From: Solimicrobium sp040544425
Lineage (GTDB): Bacteria > Pseudomonadota > Gammaproteobacteria > Burkholderiales > Burkholderiaceae_D
Length of the DNA stretch: 64,000 nt
Assembly (NCBI GenBank): GCA_040544425.1
Contig: JBEONO010000005.1
Location: forward strand, 62,001 to 126,000
Direction of reading: 5' to 3'
Both the position numbers and the translations under genes were made by a program. Positions 26,681 through 34,961 of the stretch are shown here, in pieces; positions within the stretch are counted from its first letter, which is position 1; each line of letters begins with the position of its first letter. The notes under the pieces are model-generated. The model did not search any database. It was not told the DNA's origin and saw only the letters and a program-made list of their open reading frames with translations.

Positions 26681-27451
26681 ATGATCAACTTCTCCAGTGA
26701 GCAGTACATGTTGTGGATCACCTCGTTTATCTGGCCATTGACCAGAATACTCGGCATGATCGCCATCGCTCCGGTGTTTGGCAACTCTGCGGTACCGGTC
26801 ATGATCAAGATCAGTTTTGGCGTGATGCTGTCACTGATTGTCGCGCCGACCCTGCACAATCTTCCCCATATCGATCCGATGTCGCTGGCCGGTTTGATGA
26901 TCCTGGCGCAGCAATTCATCATCGGTATCGCGATGGGTTTTTCGATTCAGATCGTCTTTGCCGCCATCGATATGGCCGGCAACATTATCAGTCTGTCGAT
27001 GGGTCTGGGATTTGCTTCATTCTTTGATCCGCAAACCAGAGCCACCACCCCTGCGGTGAGCCAATTTTTGACCCTGATTGCCACCATGTTGTTTCTGAGT
27101 CTGAATCTGCATCTTGCCCTGCTCAGCGCCCTGGTGGAAAGCTTTGATACCCTGCCGATCGGCGCAGATATCGCCAGCCGGCCCGGCATCTGGTTCCACG
27201 TGGTGACAGCCGCATCGGTGATCTTCAGCTCGGGAGTCCAGCTGGCACTGCCGATCATTGCGGCCTTGCTGGTGACGAATATCGCGCTGGCGATTCTGAC
27301 CAGGGCGGCACCACAACTGAATCTGTTCGGCATCGGCTTCCCGATCACCATGACCGTCGGATTTGTGATGGTCTACATCGTCATTCCGTATCTGGCAGCA
27401 CCGCTGCAAAAATTATTTGAACTGGGCATTCAGCATGCGGCGTTGCAGTGA
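26681..27451 (+). CDS. fliR: flagellar export gate protein FliR
   Basis: FliR closes the helical export gate with FliP. The 256-residue protein has about six hydrophobic helices. Conserved parts include FIWPLTRILGMIAIAPVFGN near the N-terminus, QIVFAAIDMAGNIISLSMGLGFASFFDPQ in the middle, and IALAILTRAAPQLNLFGIGFPIT near the end (shown by its core RAAPQLNLF). It ends fliLMNOPQR; full-length flhB, flhA and flhF are not in the window. Confidence 0.97.
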   Translation: MINFSSEQYMLWITSFIWPLTRILGMIAIAPVFGNSAVPVMIKISFGVMLSLIVAPTLHNLPHIDPMSLAGLMILAQQFIIGIAMGFSIQIVFAAIDMAGNIISLSMGLGFASFFDPQTRATTPAVSQFLTLIATMLFLSLNLHLALLSALVESFDTLPIGADIASRPGIWFHVVTAASVIFSSGVQLALPIIAALLVTNIALAILTRAAPQLNLFGIGFPITMTVGFVMVYIVIPYLAAPLQKLFELGIQHAALQ

Positions 27452-27512
27452 CTGAGTAACAGTTGCGTTGTCTGCGGAACACGCCAGACCGCTATTTTTT
27501 TTACTGCGCACG

Positions 27513-30095
27513 TTACCGTCCGATTTTATTTGCCAGCGCCACAGCTTCCCCGCGAGATTTAACCTTGAGCTTGAATAAAATCGCTGAGACGTGGTGCTCG
27601 ACCGTTTTTTCAGAGCGCGACAACTGACTGGCGATTTCAGCATTCGAGCGCCCCTCGGTCAAATGCAACAGGATTTGAAGTTCACGCGCGGTCAGTCCGG
27701 CAAAATTTTGGGCAGTCGTCGCGCGCGGACCGCGTATCACGCCGCGCAGTCCGGCCTGACGAACCTGGCAGCGGCAGCGCCTGATCAATGCGCTGGCACC
27801 CAGTCGTTCGAGCTCGGACAAAGCTGCATTGACGTTGGATTCGTCGCCCGCCATCAGGAACAGCGCAGATTCATAGCGCCGACCTTGCAACTGCGCGGTT
27901 TCAGAGGCCAGTTTCCAATTACCTGAAAAATACAGATCATAAGCAGGCTCCAGATCTGCCTCAGTCGTCGCGCCATCATCCAGCTCCAGTTTATCGAACC
28001 AGAATGCCAGTTCTCCGATGACATATTTATCGCCCCGCTGTCTGGCCAGATCATAGGTCGTGTACACCACCTGATCGAGTGCGGCAGCATCATTGGCAAG
28101 CCAGGCAGCTTCTGCATGGGCGATGGCGACCGGTGCGAGCCTTTGCAGTTCACCGATTTTTTGCGCCAGCACGGTTGCTTCACCCAGCAATTCGGCGCCG
28201 CCTGGATCGCCTCGCAGATTCCTCACCCGCGCCAGCGTCGTCAGAATGGGGATGCGCGAGATGTTGGCAACACGCTTGCGCGCCAGAACCTGGCTCGCCA
28301 GTTCTGCAGCGGCATCCCAATTTCCCATTTCAAATTCCATGCGGATCTGGTACGCCCTCAAGTAATGCAGCCAGGAATCCAGATCGCGCTCGGCAAAGTA
28401 GGCGATGCCTTCCTCGATGCCCTCACGTGCCGAACGGTAATCGCGCTGACTCACCGCTGTGCTCACCAGATTCACATAGGCGCGCGCGGCATGCTCGCGA
28501 TAGTCCAGTTCCAGTGCGGTCTGCAAACTTTGCTGCAACATCGCCTTGCCGGTGATTTGTCCACTTGAGCAAAGTGTCGTCCCGACATTGTTCAACGCGT
28601 GAATCAGAATTTCACTGTCGCCTTCTTTTTTTGCCAGTTGAATGGCGGCGTTACCGAATTGAATCGCCTCCTCGCTGTTCCCGTTCAGCATATAAAGTTG
28701 AGACAGATTACTCTGTGCCCAGGCCAGTTCAATCGGGTCCGACTGCGATTCCAGAATTTGCACGGCCAAATCAGCGCATATTTTTGCCTGGTCGTTATTG
28801 CCGGCGAACCAGTGCAGACGGGACAGCCAGCGCATGGTATGGCCCTGCTTGATACGGTTTTCAAGTTTGCCCCAAATTGACAGCGCCGCCAGCCGGGCTT
28901 CAATCGCATCGTCAATCTGGTCGGTCAGATAGCACATATAGGCGCGCTGTTCGTACAGCTGCGCCCGATCAGGCAGGCCAAGGTCCTGGGCATGCAACAG
29001 CGCTACGCCATAAAGTTCCGCAGCTTCGCGATGGGACCCGCAAGACTTGGCTTCTGCAGCGGCTTGCGGCGCATATCTTAAAACTGCCTCGGTGTTTTTG
29101 GCACCTGCAGCATGATGAACCAGACGCGCCATTGCCACATGGCCTTTGTATCGAATCAGGTAATCAAGAATTCTGGCGTGATAAGCGACGGCAATCGGGA
29201 CGGCCAGAGTTTCCTCGACCGAAATCCTTGCCAGTTCATGGCGAAAAAAATAAAATCTGCCGTCTGTCTTCACAAGCCCGGATGACAGGGCAACCAGGAC
29301 GTCTTGCTGTTTCGGGCCGAGCACGGCTGCAACGAGAGCAATTTCGATTCTGGTTGGCACGATCGAAATCAGATTGATCAGCTCAAGCGTGGTATCGGGG
29401 AGTCGGGACAGACGCGCCATGACTGCATCGCGAACCGTGCCGGAGTTGGTATTGCCGCGGATGGCTTCGGTGACGAAAAACGGGTTGCCGCCCGTCGTTT
29501 TATAAATGCCGTGCGGATTGCAGCTTGCCTGCCTGGCGAGCTCAACCACGGCATTTTCACTGAGCGCGGCAAGCGGGATGCGGGTCACGGATTTGGCGGG
29601 CATATCGCCCAGCACGGAACGCAATGGATGATGTGCGCCTAACTCATCATCGCGAAAAGTCAGCAGCAACAGAGTTGGAATCAGGTGGATACGACGAGTG
29701 AGAAATTTCACCAGATCGAGTGTGGCGGTATCGGCCCAATGCAGATCTTCGATCACCATGATCGTGGCAGCCTGGCGATTTTGCAGCTGATCCAACAGCG
29801 CCGAGAACAATTCGGCACGATTGCCTTCCAGTCCGATCAATTGCTGGATGCTGGCGTCCAGCTCGTGGGCCATGTCATAAAGTGGTCCCAGCGGTCGCGG
29901 TGAATAGAGTGCCTCACAGCCGCCGGACAGCACGCGACAATCGGGATGGTTGGAAATGAATTGGGTCAGTACCGACGTCTTGCCAATCCCTGCTTCGCCA
30001 AACAGCAGGACGGTATTGCCGTTGCCAAGGTCAGCATGTTGAAGGGCAGTGAACAATTGCTTAAAAACGTCATCTCGTTCAATCAGCGCGGTCAC
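27513..30095 (-). CDS. large LuxR-family regulator with AAA ATPase and TPR-like region
   Basis: The roughly 860-residue protein has an N-terminal AAA domain (Walker A GEAGIGKTS at about 34-42; a Walker B-like TIMVIEDLHWAD), a long helical TPR-like middle (about 340-780), and a C-terminal LuxR helix-turn-helix (LTARELQILLHLTEG, then RSEKTVEHHVSAILFKLKVKSR). This is the LAL/MalT-like architecture, in which a ligand bound by the repeats and ATP control DNA binding. I chose GTG at 30095 because GGGGGGATATT precedes it; upstream starts at 30143 and 30122 are less likely. Two DUF4242 genes lie directly upstream on the same strand and may be co-transcribed. Ligand unknown. Confidence 0.88.
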   Translation of the reverse strand: MTALIERDDVFKQLFTALQHADLGNGNTVLLFGEAGIGKTSVLTQFISNHPDCRVLSGGCEALYSPRPLGPLYDMAHELDASIQQLIGLEGNRAELFSALLDQLQNRQAATIMVIEDLHWADTATLDLVKFLTRRIHLIPTLLLLTFRDDELGAHHPLRSVLGDMPAKSVTRIPLAALSENAVVELARQASCNPHGIYKTTGGNPFFVTEAIRGNTNSGTVRDAVMARLSRLPDTTLELINLISIVPTRIEIALVAAVLGPKQQDVLVALSSGLVKTDGRFYFFRHELARISVEETLAVPIAVAYHARILDYLIRYKGHVAMARLVHHAAGAKNTEAVLRYAPQAAAEAKSCGSHREAAELYGVALLHAQDLGLPDRAQLYEQRAYMCYLTDQIDDAIEARLAALSIWGKLENRIKQGHTMRWLSRLHWFAGNNDQAKICADLAVQILESQSDPIELAWAQSNLSQLYMLNGNSEEAIQFGNAAIQLAKKEGDSEILIHALNNVGTTLCSSGQITGKAMLQQSLQTALELDYREHAARAYVNLVSTAVSQRDYRSAREGIEEGIAYFAERDLDSWLHYLRAYQIRMEFEMGNWDAAAELASQVLARKRVANISRIPILTTLARVRNLRGDPGGAELLGEATVLAQKIGELQRLAPVAIAHAEAAWLANDAAALDQVVYTTYDLARQRGDKYVIGELAFWFDKLELDDGATTEADLEPAYDLYFSGNWKLASETAQLQGRRYESALFLMAGDESNVNAALSELERLGASALIRRCRCQVRQAGLRGVIRGPRATTAQNFAGLTARELQILLHLTEGRSNAEIASQLSRSEKTVEHHVSAILFKLKVKSRGEAVALANKIGR

Positions 30096-30117
30096 AATAT
30101 CCCCCCGGCGAAAAAAA

Positions 30118-30147
30118 CCCATTGTGACATAGGGCTGACACAATGGG
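30118..30147. promoter_or_regulatory. inverted repeat before the LuxR-type gene
   Basis: CCCATTGTG (30118-30126) and CACAATGGG (30139-30147) form a perfect 9-bp inverted repeat with a 12-nt centre, just upstream of the GTG at 30095. It could be an operator for autoregulation or an RNA hairpin between the second DUF4242 gene and the regulator. No T-run follows, so it is not a clear terminator. Confidence 0.4.
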
Positions 30148-30166
30148 CAATTTCAGCGGGACGGCT

Positions 30167-30439
30167 TCAGTGATAGAAATAAGGATCCAATACTGTCACT
30201 TCAACAATGTTTTCTACCGGCAGCTGATTGCACCTGGCCACCTGCCGGATCGCCTCGGGGGTCGGTGCATCGTAAATACAGTAGGTATGCTTTTTATCCT
30301 TGCTCACGTATGAATGAATCCAGGTCACCCCCTGCTCACCGTTGGTGCTCACTATTTTCATCAATGCATCTGTTCCCTCAGAATTGACCGGGACCTGCAG
30401 ACCGGCGGGGAAATTTCGTTCGATCATGTATCTGGGCAT
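30167..30439 (-). CDS. DUF4242 domain protein, cytosolic
   Basis: The 90-residue protein is a single DUF4242 ferredoxin-like domain: PRYMIERNFPAGLQVPV, VTWIHSYVSKDKKHTYCIYDAPTPEAIRQVA and a C-terminal strand. Related small proteins bind nickel or act in uncharacterised stress roles, so no function is assigned. AAGGAAG before the ATG at 30439 decides the start against 30466. It lies between a secreted homologue (30490-30882) and the LuxR regulator, all on the minus strand. Confidence 0.85.
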   Translation of the reverse strand: MPRYMIERNFPAGLQVPVNSEGTDALMKIVSTNGEQGVTWIHSYVSKDKKHTYCIYDAPTPEAIRQVARCNQLPVENIVEVTVLDPYFYH

Positions 30440-30489
30440 GGCAGCTTCCTTAAAGTGGTCGGGCATTCAGGCACAATGCGCCTGCAGTA

Positions 30490-30882
30490 TCAGTGCGCGC
30501 CGAGGACGACTGGAATTTTGACGATGTAATCAACCGGGATCTTGTTTTCCTGTGCGGCATCCCGAATCGCCTTTTCATTCGGCCCTTCATAGATGCAAAA
30601 CGTTTTGGTCTTTTCTTCATTGGCATAAGAATAGATCCAATTCACCGCATGTTTGGAATTGACTTGATTGACGGCTTTTTCGCCTTCATCGTTGAGACCT
30701 GCGAGTGCGCCAGGTGGAAAGGTGCGCACTACCATGTAGCGATTCAGTCCCTCTGCCGGAACCGATACCGCCGGTGCCGGACTTGCGCTGACTGCGGTAT
30801 TTTGTTCACTGCCGGCAGCGATCGCTGTCACTGAAACGATCAAGGTCATCACTGCCAGGATTGATTTTGCACTGTTGTTCAT
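30490..30882 (-). CDS. DUF4242 domain protein with signal peptide
   Basis: The 130-residue product is a paralogue of the next gene but with an N-terminal signal peptide (SILAVMTLIVSVTAIAAG, likely cut after AAG or a nearby Ala), an Ala/Pro linker, and one DUF4242 domain (NRYMVVRTFPPGALAGL, VNWIYSYANEEKTKTFCIYEGPNEKAIRDAA). It is expected in the periplasm. GGGAGAG precedes the ATG at 30882. The pair of one cytosolic and one exported DUF4242 protein next to a large LuxR regulator is unusual and suggests a shared substrate, which I cannot name. Confidence 0.85.
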   Translation of the reverse strand: MNNSAKSILAVMTLIVSVTAIAAGSEQNTAVSASPAPAVSVPAEGLNRYMVVRTFPPGALAGLNDEGEKAVNQVNSKHAVNWIYSYANEEKTKTFCIYEGPNEKAIRDAAQENKIPVDYIVKIPVVLGAH

Positions 30883-31031
30883 TGGACTCTCCCTGTGGTG
30901 TACGCAACAGCAAATGGATGCGCTGGGAAAGTATAGAGGCGCGCTGCGCAGCAATCATGGGGGAAACTTCCCATATTGCCGCCTCAGACTGCCTGATTTG
31001 CAGACAAAAAATAACGAACTGCAAGTCCGGC

Positions 31032-31700
31032 CTACCTGGCAATATGCAGCCAGATTTCATTGCGCCGCAAAAACCACGGCATAAACGGCGGATCATAGCG
31101 CGAGTAAACGGGTGTGCCCTCCGCTACCAGGCCGGCCGATTTCAAGGCATCCTGCAACATCGTCAAATGTTTGTTGTAGTTGGACTCCGACCAAAACCCT
31201 GAATAGCGGATCACCGCGATGCGCGTCGGTGCCACTTCGCGCAGCTTGACGCGCGCATCCAGCGGTTCCGGCGCGTTGGCAAGATTCACATCTTTGGGCA
31301 ACACAAACTGCACCACAAAGCCACCCTCTGCGGCGGTCTGCGTGACCGGCGCGGTCATTTCCAGCTTGACCGGCTGGGCTGACTGGGTCACGGGCGCCGT
31401 CATTTCCAGCTTGCGTGCTCCTTTGTTCTTGCCGAAGATATAGCCGGCCAGGATCGGGAATGCCAGGTTACCGGCCTCATCAGCCGGGGCGTCAATCACT
31501 ACCTCGGCCACCGTGTAGGCAGCGTAATCGCGGATCTGGATGCCGTTGATTTCTTGAACAACTTTGAACTCAGGTTCTTCGGTAGCGCGGCTGGCCATGG
31601 GTAAGGTCAATAAAAAGAAGGTTGAAATAATTAAACAAAGCCGGTGCTTGAATGCAGACTTTGAAACCGGATGCGTGCCCTGCTGTTGCTGAGAATTCAT
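31032..31700 (-). CDS. SOUL-family haem-binding protein, exported
   Basis: The 222-residue protein has a signal peptide after a basic start (LCLIISTFFLLTLPMASRA) and a SOUL domain: EFKVVQEINGIQIRDYAAYTVAEVVI, LAGYIFGKNKGARKLEMTAPV and a C-terminal TRIAVIRYSGFWSESNYNKHL. SOUL proteins bind haem or tetrapyrroles; the bacterial exported ones have no settled role. The loop KLEMTAPVTQ occurs twice in tandem (QSAQPVKLEMTAPVTQTA), an internal repeat. The ATG at 31700 is chosen for a normal signal length; 31754 is also open. Confidence 0.88.
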   Translation of the reverse strand: MNSQQQQGTHPVSKSAFKHRLCLIISTFFLLTLPMASRATEEPEFKVVQEINGIQIRDYAAYTVAEVVIDAPADEAGNLAFPILAGYIFGKNKGARKLEMTAPVTQSAQPVKLEMTAPVTQTAAEGGFVVQFVLPKDVNLANAPEPLDARVKLREVAPTRIAVIRYSGFWSESNYNKHLTMLQDALKSAGLVAEGTPVYSRYDPPFMPWFLRRNEIWLHIAR

Positions 31701-32110
31701 GATTGGGGGGAGTGAGGTTGAAAGCGGCTGGTGGTGCCAGGACACGAGAATCATAATCTAAAAACGCCACACCGCCCGACATAATAAAAAATCGACATGG
31801 GTCACGACCTCATTTGATTCAAGCCGCGAAATATTTAATTCCTTAAAAATCAATCCACTAAAAACTTTATGTGGGTTTTTTGCTATTTTTATTACCACAA
31901 AGTATTTTTACTACCAGCCAGTATCTTTTTTTATTAATAGGTATTAAACTCCGGTTCACGATGTGCCGCCAGTTCAAATCGGGCTGTTCCAACCGTCTGC
32001 ATTGGCTGCTCCATCGTCAAAGTTTGCTTGATACGACTTGTCGGGATGCTGACGAACAGGTCAGGTTGCCGACACAACACCCAAAATCTTACGAGAAGGA
32101 GTGCAGTCAA
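31701..32110. promoter_or_regulatory. 410-bp intergenic region with 19-bp direct repeats
   Basis: This AT-rich spacer between the SOUL gene and the DUF4397 lipoprotein holds TATTTTTATTACCACAAAG (31884-31902) followed at once by TATTTTTACTACCAGCCAG (31903-31921) and a third partial copy (TATCTTTTTTTATTA). The 19-bp spacing puts the copies on nearly the same DNA face every two turns, as for cooperatively bound sites. Open frames here read into the lipoprotein gene but have no ribosome site. No other gene seen. Confidence 0.45.
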
Positions 32111-33538
32111 ATGAAACCAATATTCAAGAATGCGCAACGCTGTCTTGCGCTGGTTGCGGTGGTGGCAACGACCGTCGTCGTCCCCGCATGCAGTTCGTCC
32201 AGCTCACCGGCCGCCGTTATGAACACCCAATTGCGGGTCATTCACGCATCGTCCGATGCACCAAACGTCGATGTCTTGGTTAACGGCGCGAAAGCCGCCA
32301 GCAATGTGCCATACGAAACCGCTTCAGACTTTTTAACGATACCAGCCGGGCCTGCCACCATTCAGATTAACCCGACCGGGTCTGCTACATCAGTGATCAA
32401 TGTCAATCCAACTCTGGTGGAGTCGCGACAATATACTGCCATCGCTGTCGGCTATGCTGCACCATCTGCACCAGCGGCACAGGCCATTACCTCCGTGCTG
32501 GTTGATGATTCAGGTAATACGCCGGCTGCGGGTAATGTGAAGCTGCGCGTCGTGCATGGCGCTCCTGCTGCTCCCGCAGTCGATGTGTATGTGACTGCGC
32601 CGGGAGAGGCCCTTCCTGCCAGTCCAACCATTTCGGCATTGAGCTACAAAAATTACGCGCCAGCTGCCGGGGTCAAGGCCTTGGAAGTGGCGGGAGGAAA
32701 TTATGAAATCAGAGTCACGGTCGCTGGCACCAGCACACTCGTCTTTGATTCCGGCTCGGTGTCCTTGCCGGCCAATGCCGACCTGCTGGTGATTGCAGTA
32801 CCGGCTTCGGGCGCCTCCCCAATCAGTCTGCTGGTTGCGCCAAGCGGCTCAGCTGCGTTTGTGATCCCTTCCACACTTGCAGCAGTCCGCGTTGCCCATT
32901 TTTCTCCGAACGTACCCGCAGTCAATATATTTCTGACTTCGCCAGGGCAGGCCAACGGCAGCACAAATCAGGTTGAGAGCAATTTCAGCTTCCCCAGCGC
33001 GTCGGCTTATCTTGCTGTAGCGCCTGCCACTTATGACGCTTCAGTTGCCCTGTACCCTGGAACGACCGGTGTGTTGAGTCTGAATAATGCAAGCCTGGCA
33101 GCAAACACCAGCACCAGCGTATTTGCCATTGGACTGCTCGGAGGGACAGGCACCCAGCAACTGCAACTGGCTGCGTTCAGCGATGATCGGACACCGGTTC
33201 AAGGCAAAGCGAAAGTGCGTGTCATTCATCTCGCTCCAGATGCACCGCCAGTCGATGTGGTGGCCCTAAACGCCGGGTCGATTGCCGCCACCTTGGTGAC
33301 CAATCTGTCCTATCCGAATGCGACCGCTGCCGATCTCCAGGTCGCACCCGGGACCTATACGCTGGCGGTCGTCCCTGCCGGTGCCAGCAGCCCGATCCTG
33401 CCGACATCATCCGGGGTGACAGTTAATCTGACCGCGGGTCAAGTCGTTACGGTTGCAGCAATCGGATGTCTCAACACCAGCACAGGACCTTGCGCTGGCG
33501 GACAGGCGTTTGCATTGACAACACTGTCGGACAATTAA
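32111..33538 (+). CDS. DUF4397 domain lipoprotein
   Basis: The 475-residue protein has a lipoprotein signal ending VVVPAC (lipid Cys at residue 27) and then a chain of DUF4397 beta domains. Recurrent motifs show at least four related units: LRVIHASSDAPNVDVLVNG, LRVVHGAPAAPAVDVYV, VRVAHFSPNVPAVNIFL and VRVIHLAPDAPPVDVVA. The domain is common in surface and periplasmic proteins; function unknown, possibly adhesion or envelope upkeep. AAGGAG lies 9 nt before the ATG at 32111, so the much longer open frame from 31871 is rejected. A strong terminator follows the gene. Confidence 0.92.
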   Translation: MKPIFKNAQRCLALVAVVATTVVVPACSSSSSPAAVMNTQLRVIHASSDAPNVDVLVNGAKAASNVPYETASDFLTIPAGPATIQINPTGSATSVINVNPTLVESRQYTAIAVGYAAPSAPAAQAITSVLVDDSGNTPAAGNVKLRVVHGAPAAPAVDVYVTAPGEALPASPTISALSYKNYAPAAGVKALEVAGGNYEIRVTVAGTSTLVFDSGSVSLPANADLLVIAVPASGASPISLLVAPSGSAAFVIPSTLAAVRVAHFSPNVPAVNIFLTSPGQANGSTNQVESNFSFPSASAYLAVAPATYDASVALYPGTTGVLSLNNASLAANTSTSVFAIGLLGGTGTQQLQLAAFSDDRTPVQGKAKVRVIHLAPDAPPVDVVALNAGSIAATLVTNLSYPNATAADLQVAPGTYTLAVVPAGASSPILPTSSGVTVNLTAGQVVTVAAIGCLNTSTGPCAGGQAFALTTLSDN

Positions 33539-33572
33539 GTTTGACTGGCGCTGTCCCAGGACTGTGAAGCAC

Positions 33573-33604
33573 GGGGGGATCAAATTGTTTGCCCCCCCTT
33601 TTTT
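33573..33604 (+). terminator. rho-independent terminator after the DUF4397 gene
   Basis: GGGGGG (33573-33578) pairs with CCCCCC (33592-33597), CAAA pairs with TTTG inside, and the stem is followed by a C and six T. It starts 34 nt after the lipoprotein stop. Confidence 0.85.
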
Positions 33605-33822
33605 AAATTTATCGACTGCCTTGGGCGCCACAATGAAACTGATACTCGCCATTTTTCTTCTGATGACTGCAACTTGCGCTGTATTTTCCAAGACTGGAGC
33701 ACAGCGTCAGGGCGACTTGATTCGTCTGCTGGTTTCGGCCAGTATTTTTTAGGAACATGGGCAGAAACCAAAACCGCTGCTTCACCGTTTCCTGACACGT
33801 ATTCAATCAATGATGACCATCA

Positions 33823-34014
33823 TCAATCAACCTGAAAAATCTTCTCCAACGGCAGTTTAAATAATTTCGAAATCGCAAATGCCAGTGGCAGACTCGGATC
33901 GTACTTGCCGGTTTCAATCGCATTAATCGTCTGCCTTGACACCTGAAGCTGATCAGCCAGCGTCGCCTGGCTCCAGTCCTTTGCAGTGCGCAGTTCCCGG
34001 ATATGGTTCTTCAT
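33823..34014 (-). CDS. small XRE-family helix-turn-helix regulator
   Basis: The 63-residue protein is one HTH_3 domain: IRELRTAKDWSQATLADQL then VSRQTINAIETGKYDPSLPLAFAISKLF and the typical end LEKIFQVD. This very short form (YozG/PlcR-like) often pairs with a membrane protein gene. Here it follows such a gene with a 1-nt gap (34016-34402), forming a two-gene operon. Probably autoregulatory; target unknown. Confidence 0.92.
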   Translation of the reverse strand: MKNHIRELRTAKDWSQATLADQLQVSRQTINAIETGKYDPSLPLAFAISKLFKLPLEKIFQVD

Positions 34015-34015
34015 A

Positions 34016-34402
34016 TCAGTCCTCGATCTTCTTGCGGATGCAGGTTAGCAGTCCCCACCCACCCATAAAGATCCCCCAGATTACAAACATGCTTAAGCGC
34101 GGAAAACCGATGCCTTCCATAAAACCGTAGGTCAGGCTGAAGATGGCCGTGATACCGCCCGCTATCGCCATATTCTCAAGACTCCATTGCCGCATATATT
34201 CATCGATACGTCTGAAGTGACGCACCACCGCCCACAACGCGCCCAGAACCGGGACCATCGGACAAATCGCGATCGCGGTGCGCAACCAGCCAGCCTGCAT
34301 GTCGCGGGCAATCCAGACACTGATGAACAGGACCAGCACATAAATGAAAATCGAACCAAACAGTTCGCGAAAATACGTATTATTGATTTGCTTCTCGTAC
34401 AT
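34016..34402 (-). CDS. integral membrane protein partnered with XRE regulator
   Basis: The 128-residue protein has four hydrophobic segments (ELFGSIFIYVLVLFISVWIA; TAIAICPMVPVLGALWAVV; MAIAGGITAIFSLTYGFM; LSMFVIWGIFMGGWGLLTCI) and a short basic tail. I do not recognise an enzymatic motif. Genes of this kind next to a 60-70-residue XRE protein are frequent in proteobacteria and may be the effector the regulator controls. GGAGG lies 5 nt before the ATG at 34402; the longer frame from 34498 is rejected. Confidence 0.82.
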   Translation of the reverse strand: MYEKQINNTYFRELFGSIFIYVLVLFISVWIARDMQAGWLRTAIAICPMVPVLGALWAVVRHFRRIDEYMRQWSLENMAIAGGITAIFSLTYGFMEGIGFPRLSMFVIWGIFMGGWGLLTCIRKKIED

Positions 34403-34649
34403 ACAAACCTCCAAAAAGTAAGAATCAGAAATGAGCCCGGTTACCCTCAACATGTAAAGCACACTTGACATCCTATTCTCACAGATTTTGAATGTCAAGC
34501 AAACTTTACATGGCTGTTAAAATTGAAGACAGTGCGAACCAGGCAAATACTGACTCGATTGAATATTAATCTGCACTGCTGTAATCTTGAGCATCTATAA
34601 AACTACAGGCGCGCACTTCGCAGCTGCGCCGATTTTCAGGGAGAAAAAA

Positions 34650-34961
34650 ATGGCAACAATCCAGGATATTACCGAGCGTCTGAAGGCAGCCGTGGGCGAT
34701 GACAGCGGGCTGGGCAAAACCTTGAAATTCGACTTGAAAGGCGACGGGTTTGTGTTCATCGATGGCGCCACCGTGAGCAACGAGGACGCCCCCGCCGATC
34801 TGACCATTAGCATTTTGCTGGTGGATCTGGTTGCCATGGGTCAGGGGAAATTGGACGCCATGTCCGCCGTGATGGGAGGTCGTATGCAGCTGTCCGATAT
34901 GGGTTTGGCCATGTCGCTGCAAAGCAGGATGGCGGCGCTGTTTGCCAAAATGAACGGCTGA
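34650..34961 (+). CDS. SCP2 sterol-binding domain protein
   Basis: The 103-residue protein is a single SCP2 lipid-carrier fold: MATIQDITERLKAAV, LKFDLKGDGFVFIDGATV, DLTISILLVDLVAMGQGKLDAM and MQLSDMGLAMSLQSRMAALF. Stand-alone bacterial SCP2 proteins bind hydrophobic ligands in the cytosol; some act in lipid, terpenoid or acyl-CoA handling. The ligand is unknown here. AGGGAG precedes the ATG at 34650. Its stop abuts the stop of a convergent diguanylate cyclase gene (34962), and no terminator is visible between them. Confidence 0.9.
   Translation: MATIQDITERLKAAVGDDSGLGKTLKFDLKGDGFVFIDGATVSNEDAPADLTISILLVDLVAMGQGKLDAMSAVMGGRMQLSDMGLAMSLQSRMAALFAKMNG

Noticed and set aside
27452..27512. Terminator between convergent fliR and the LuxR-type gene
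   Set aside because: A T-run is present (TATTTTTTTT near 27495), but the best stem before it is only 4-5 bp, so I could not support it.
31871..32110. N-terminal extension of the DUF4397 lipoprotein frame by 80 codons
   Set aside because: The AAGGAG-supported ATG at 32111 is followed directly by a lipoprotein signal, which would be buried if the longer start were used.
33633..33752. Possible 39-residue peptide MKLILAIFLLMTATC-
   Set aside because: It lies right after a strong terminator with no ribosome site or promoter; the hydrophobic start alone is not enough.
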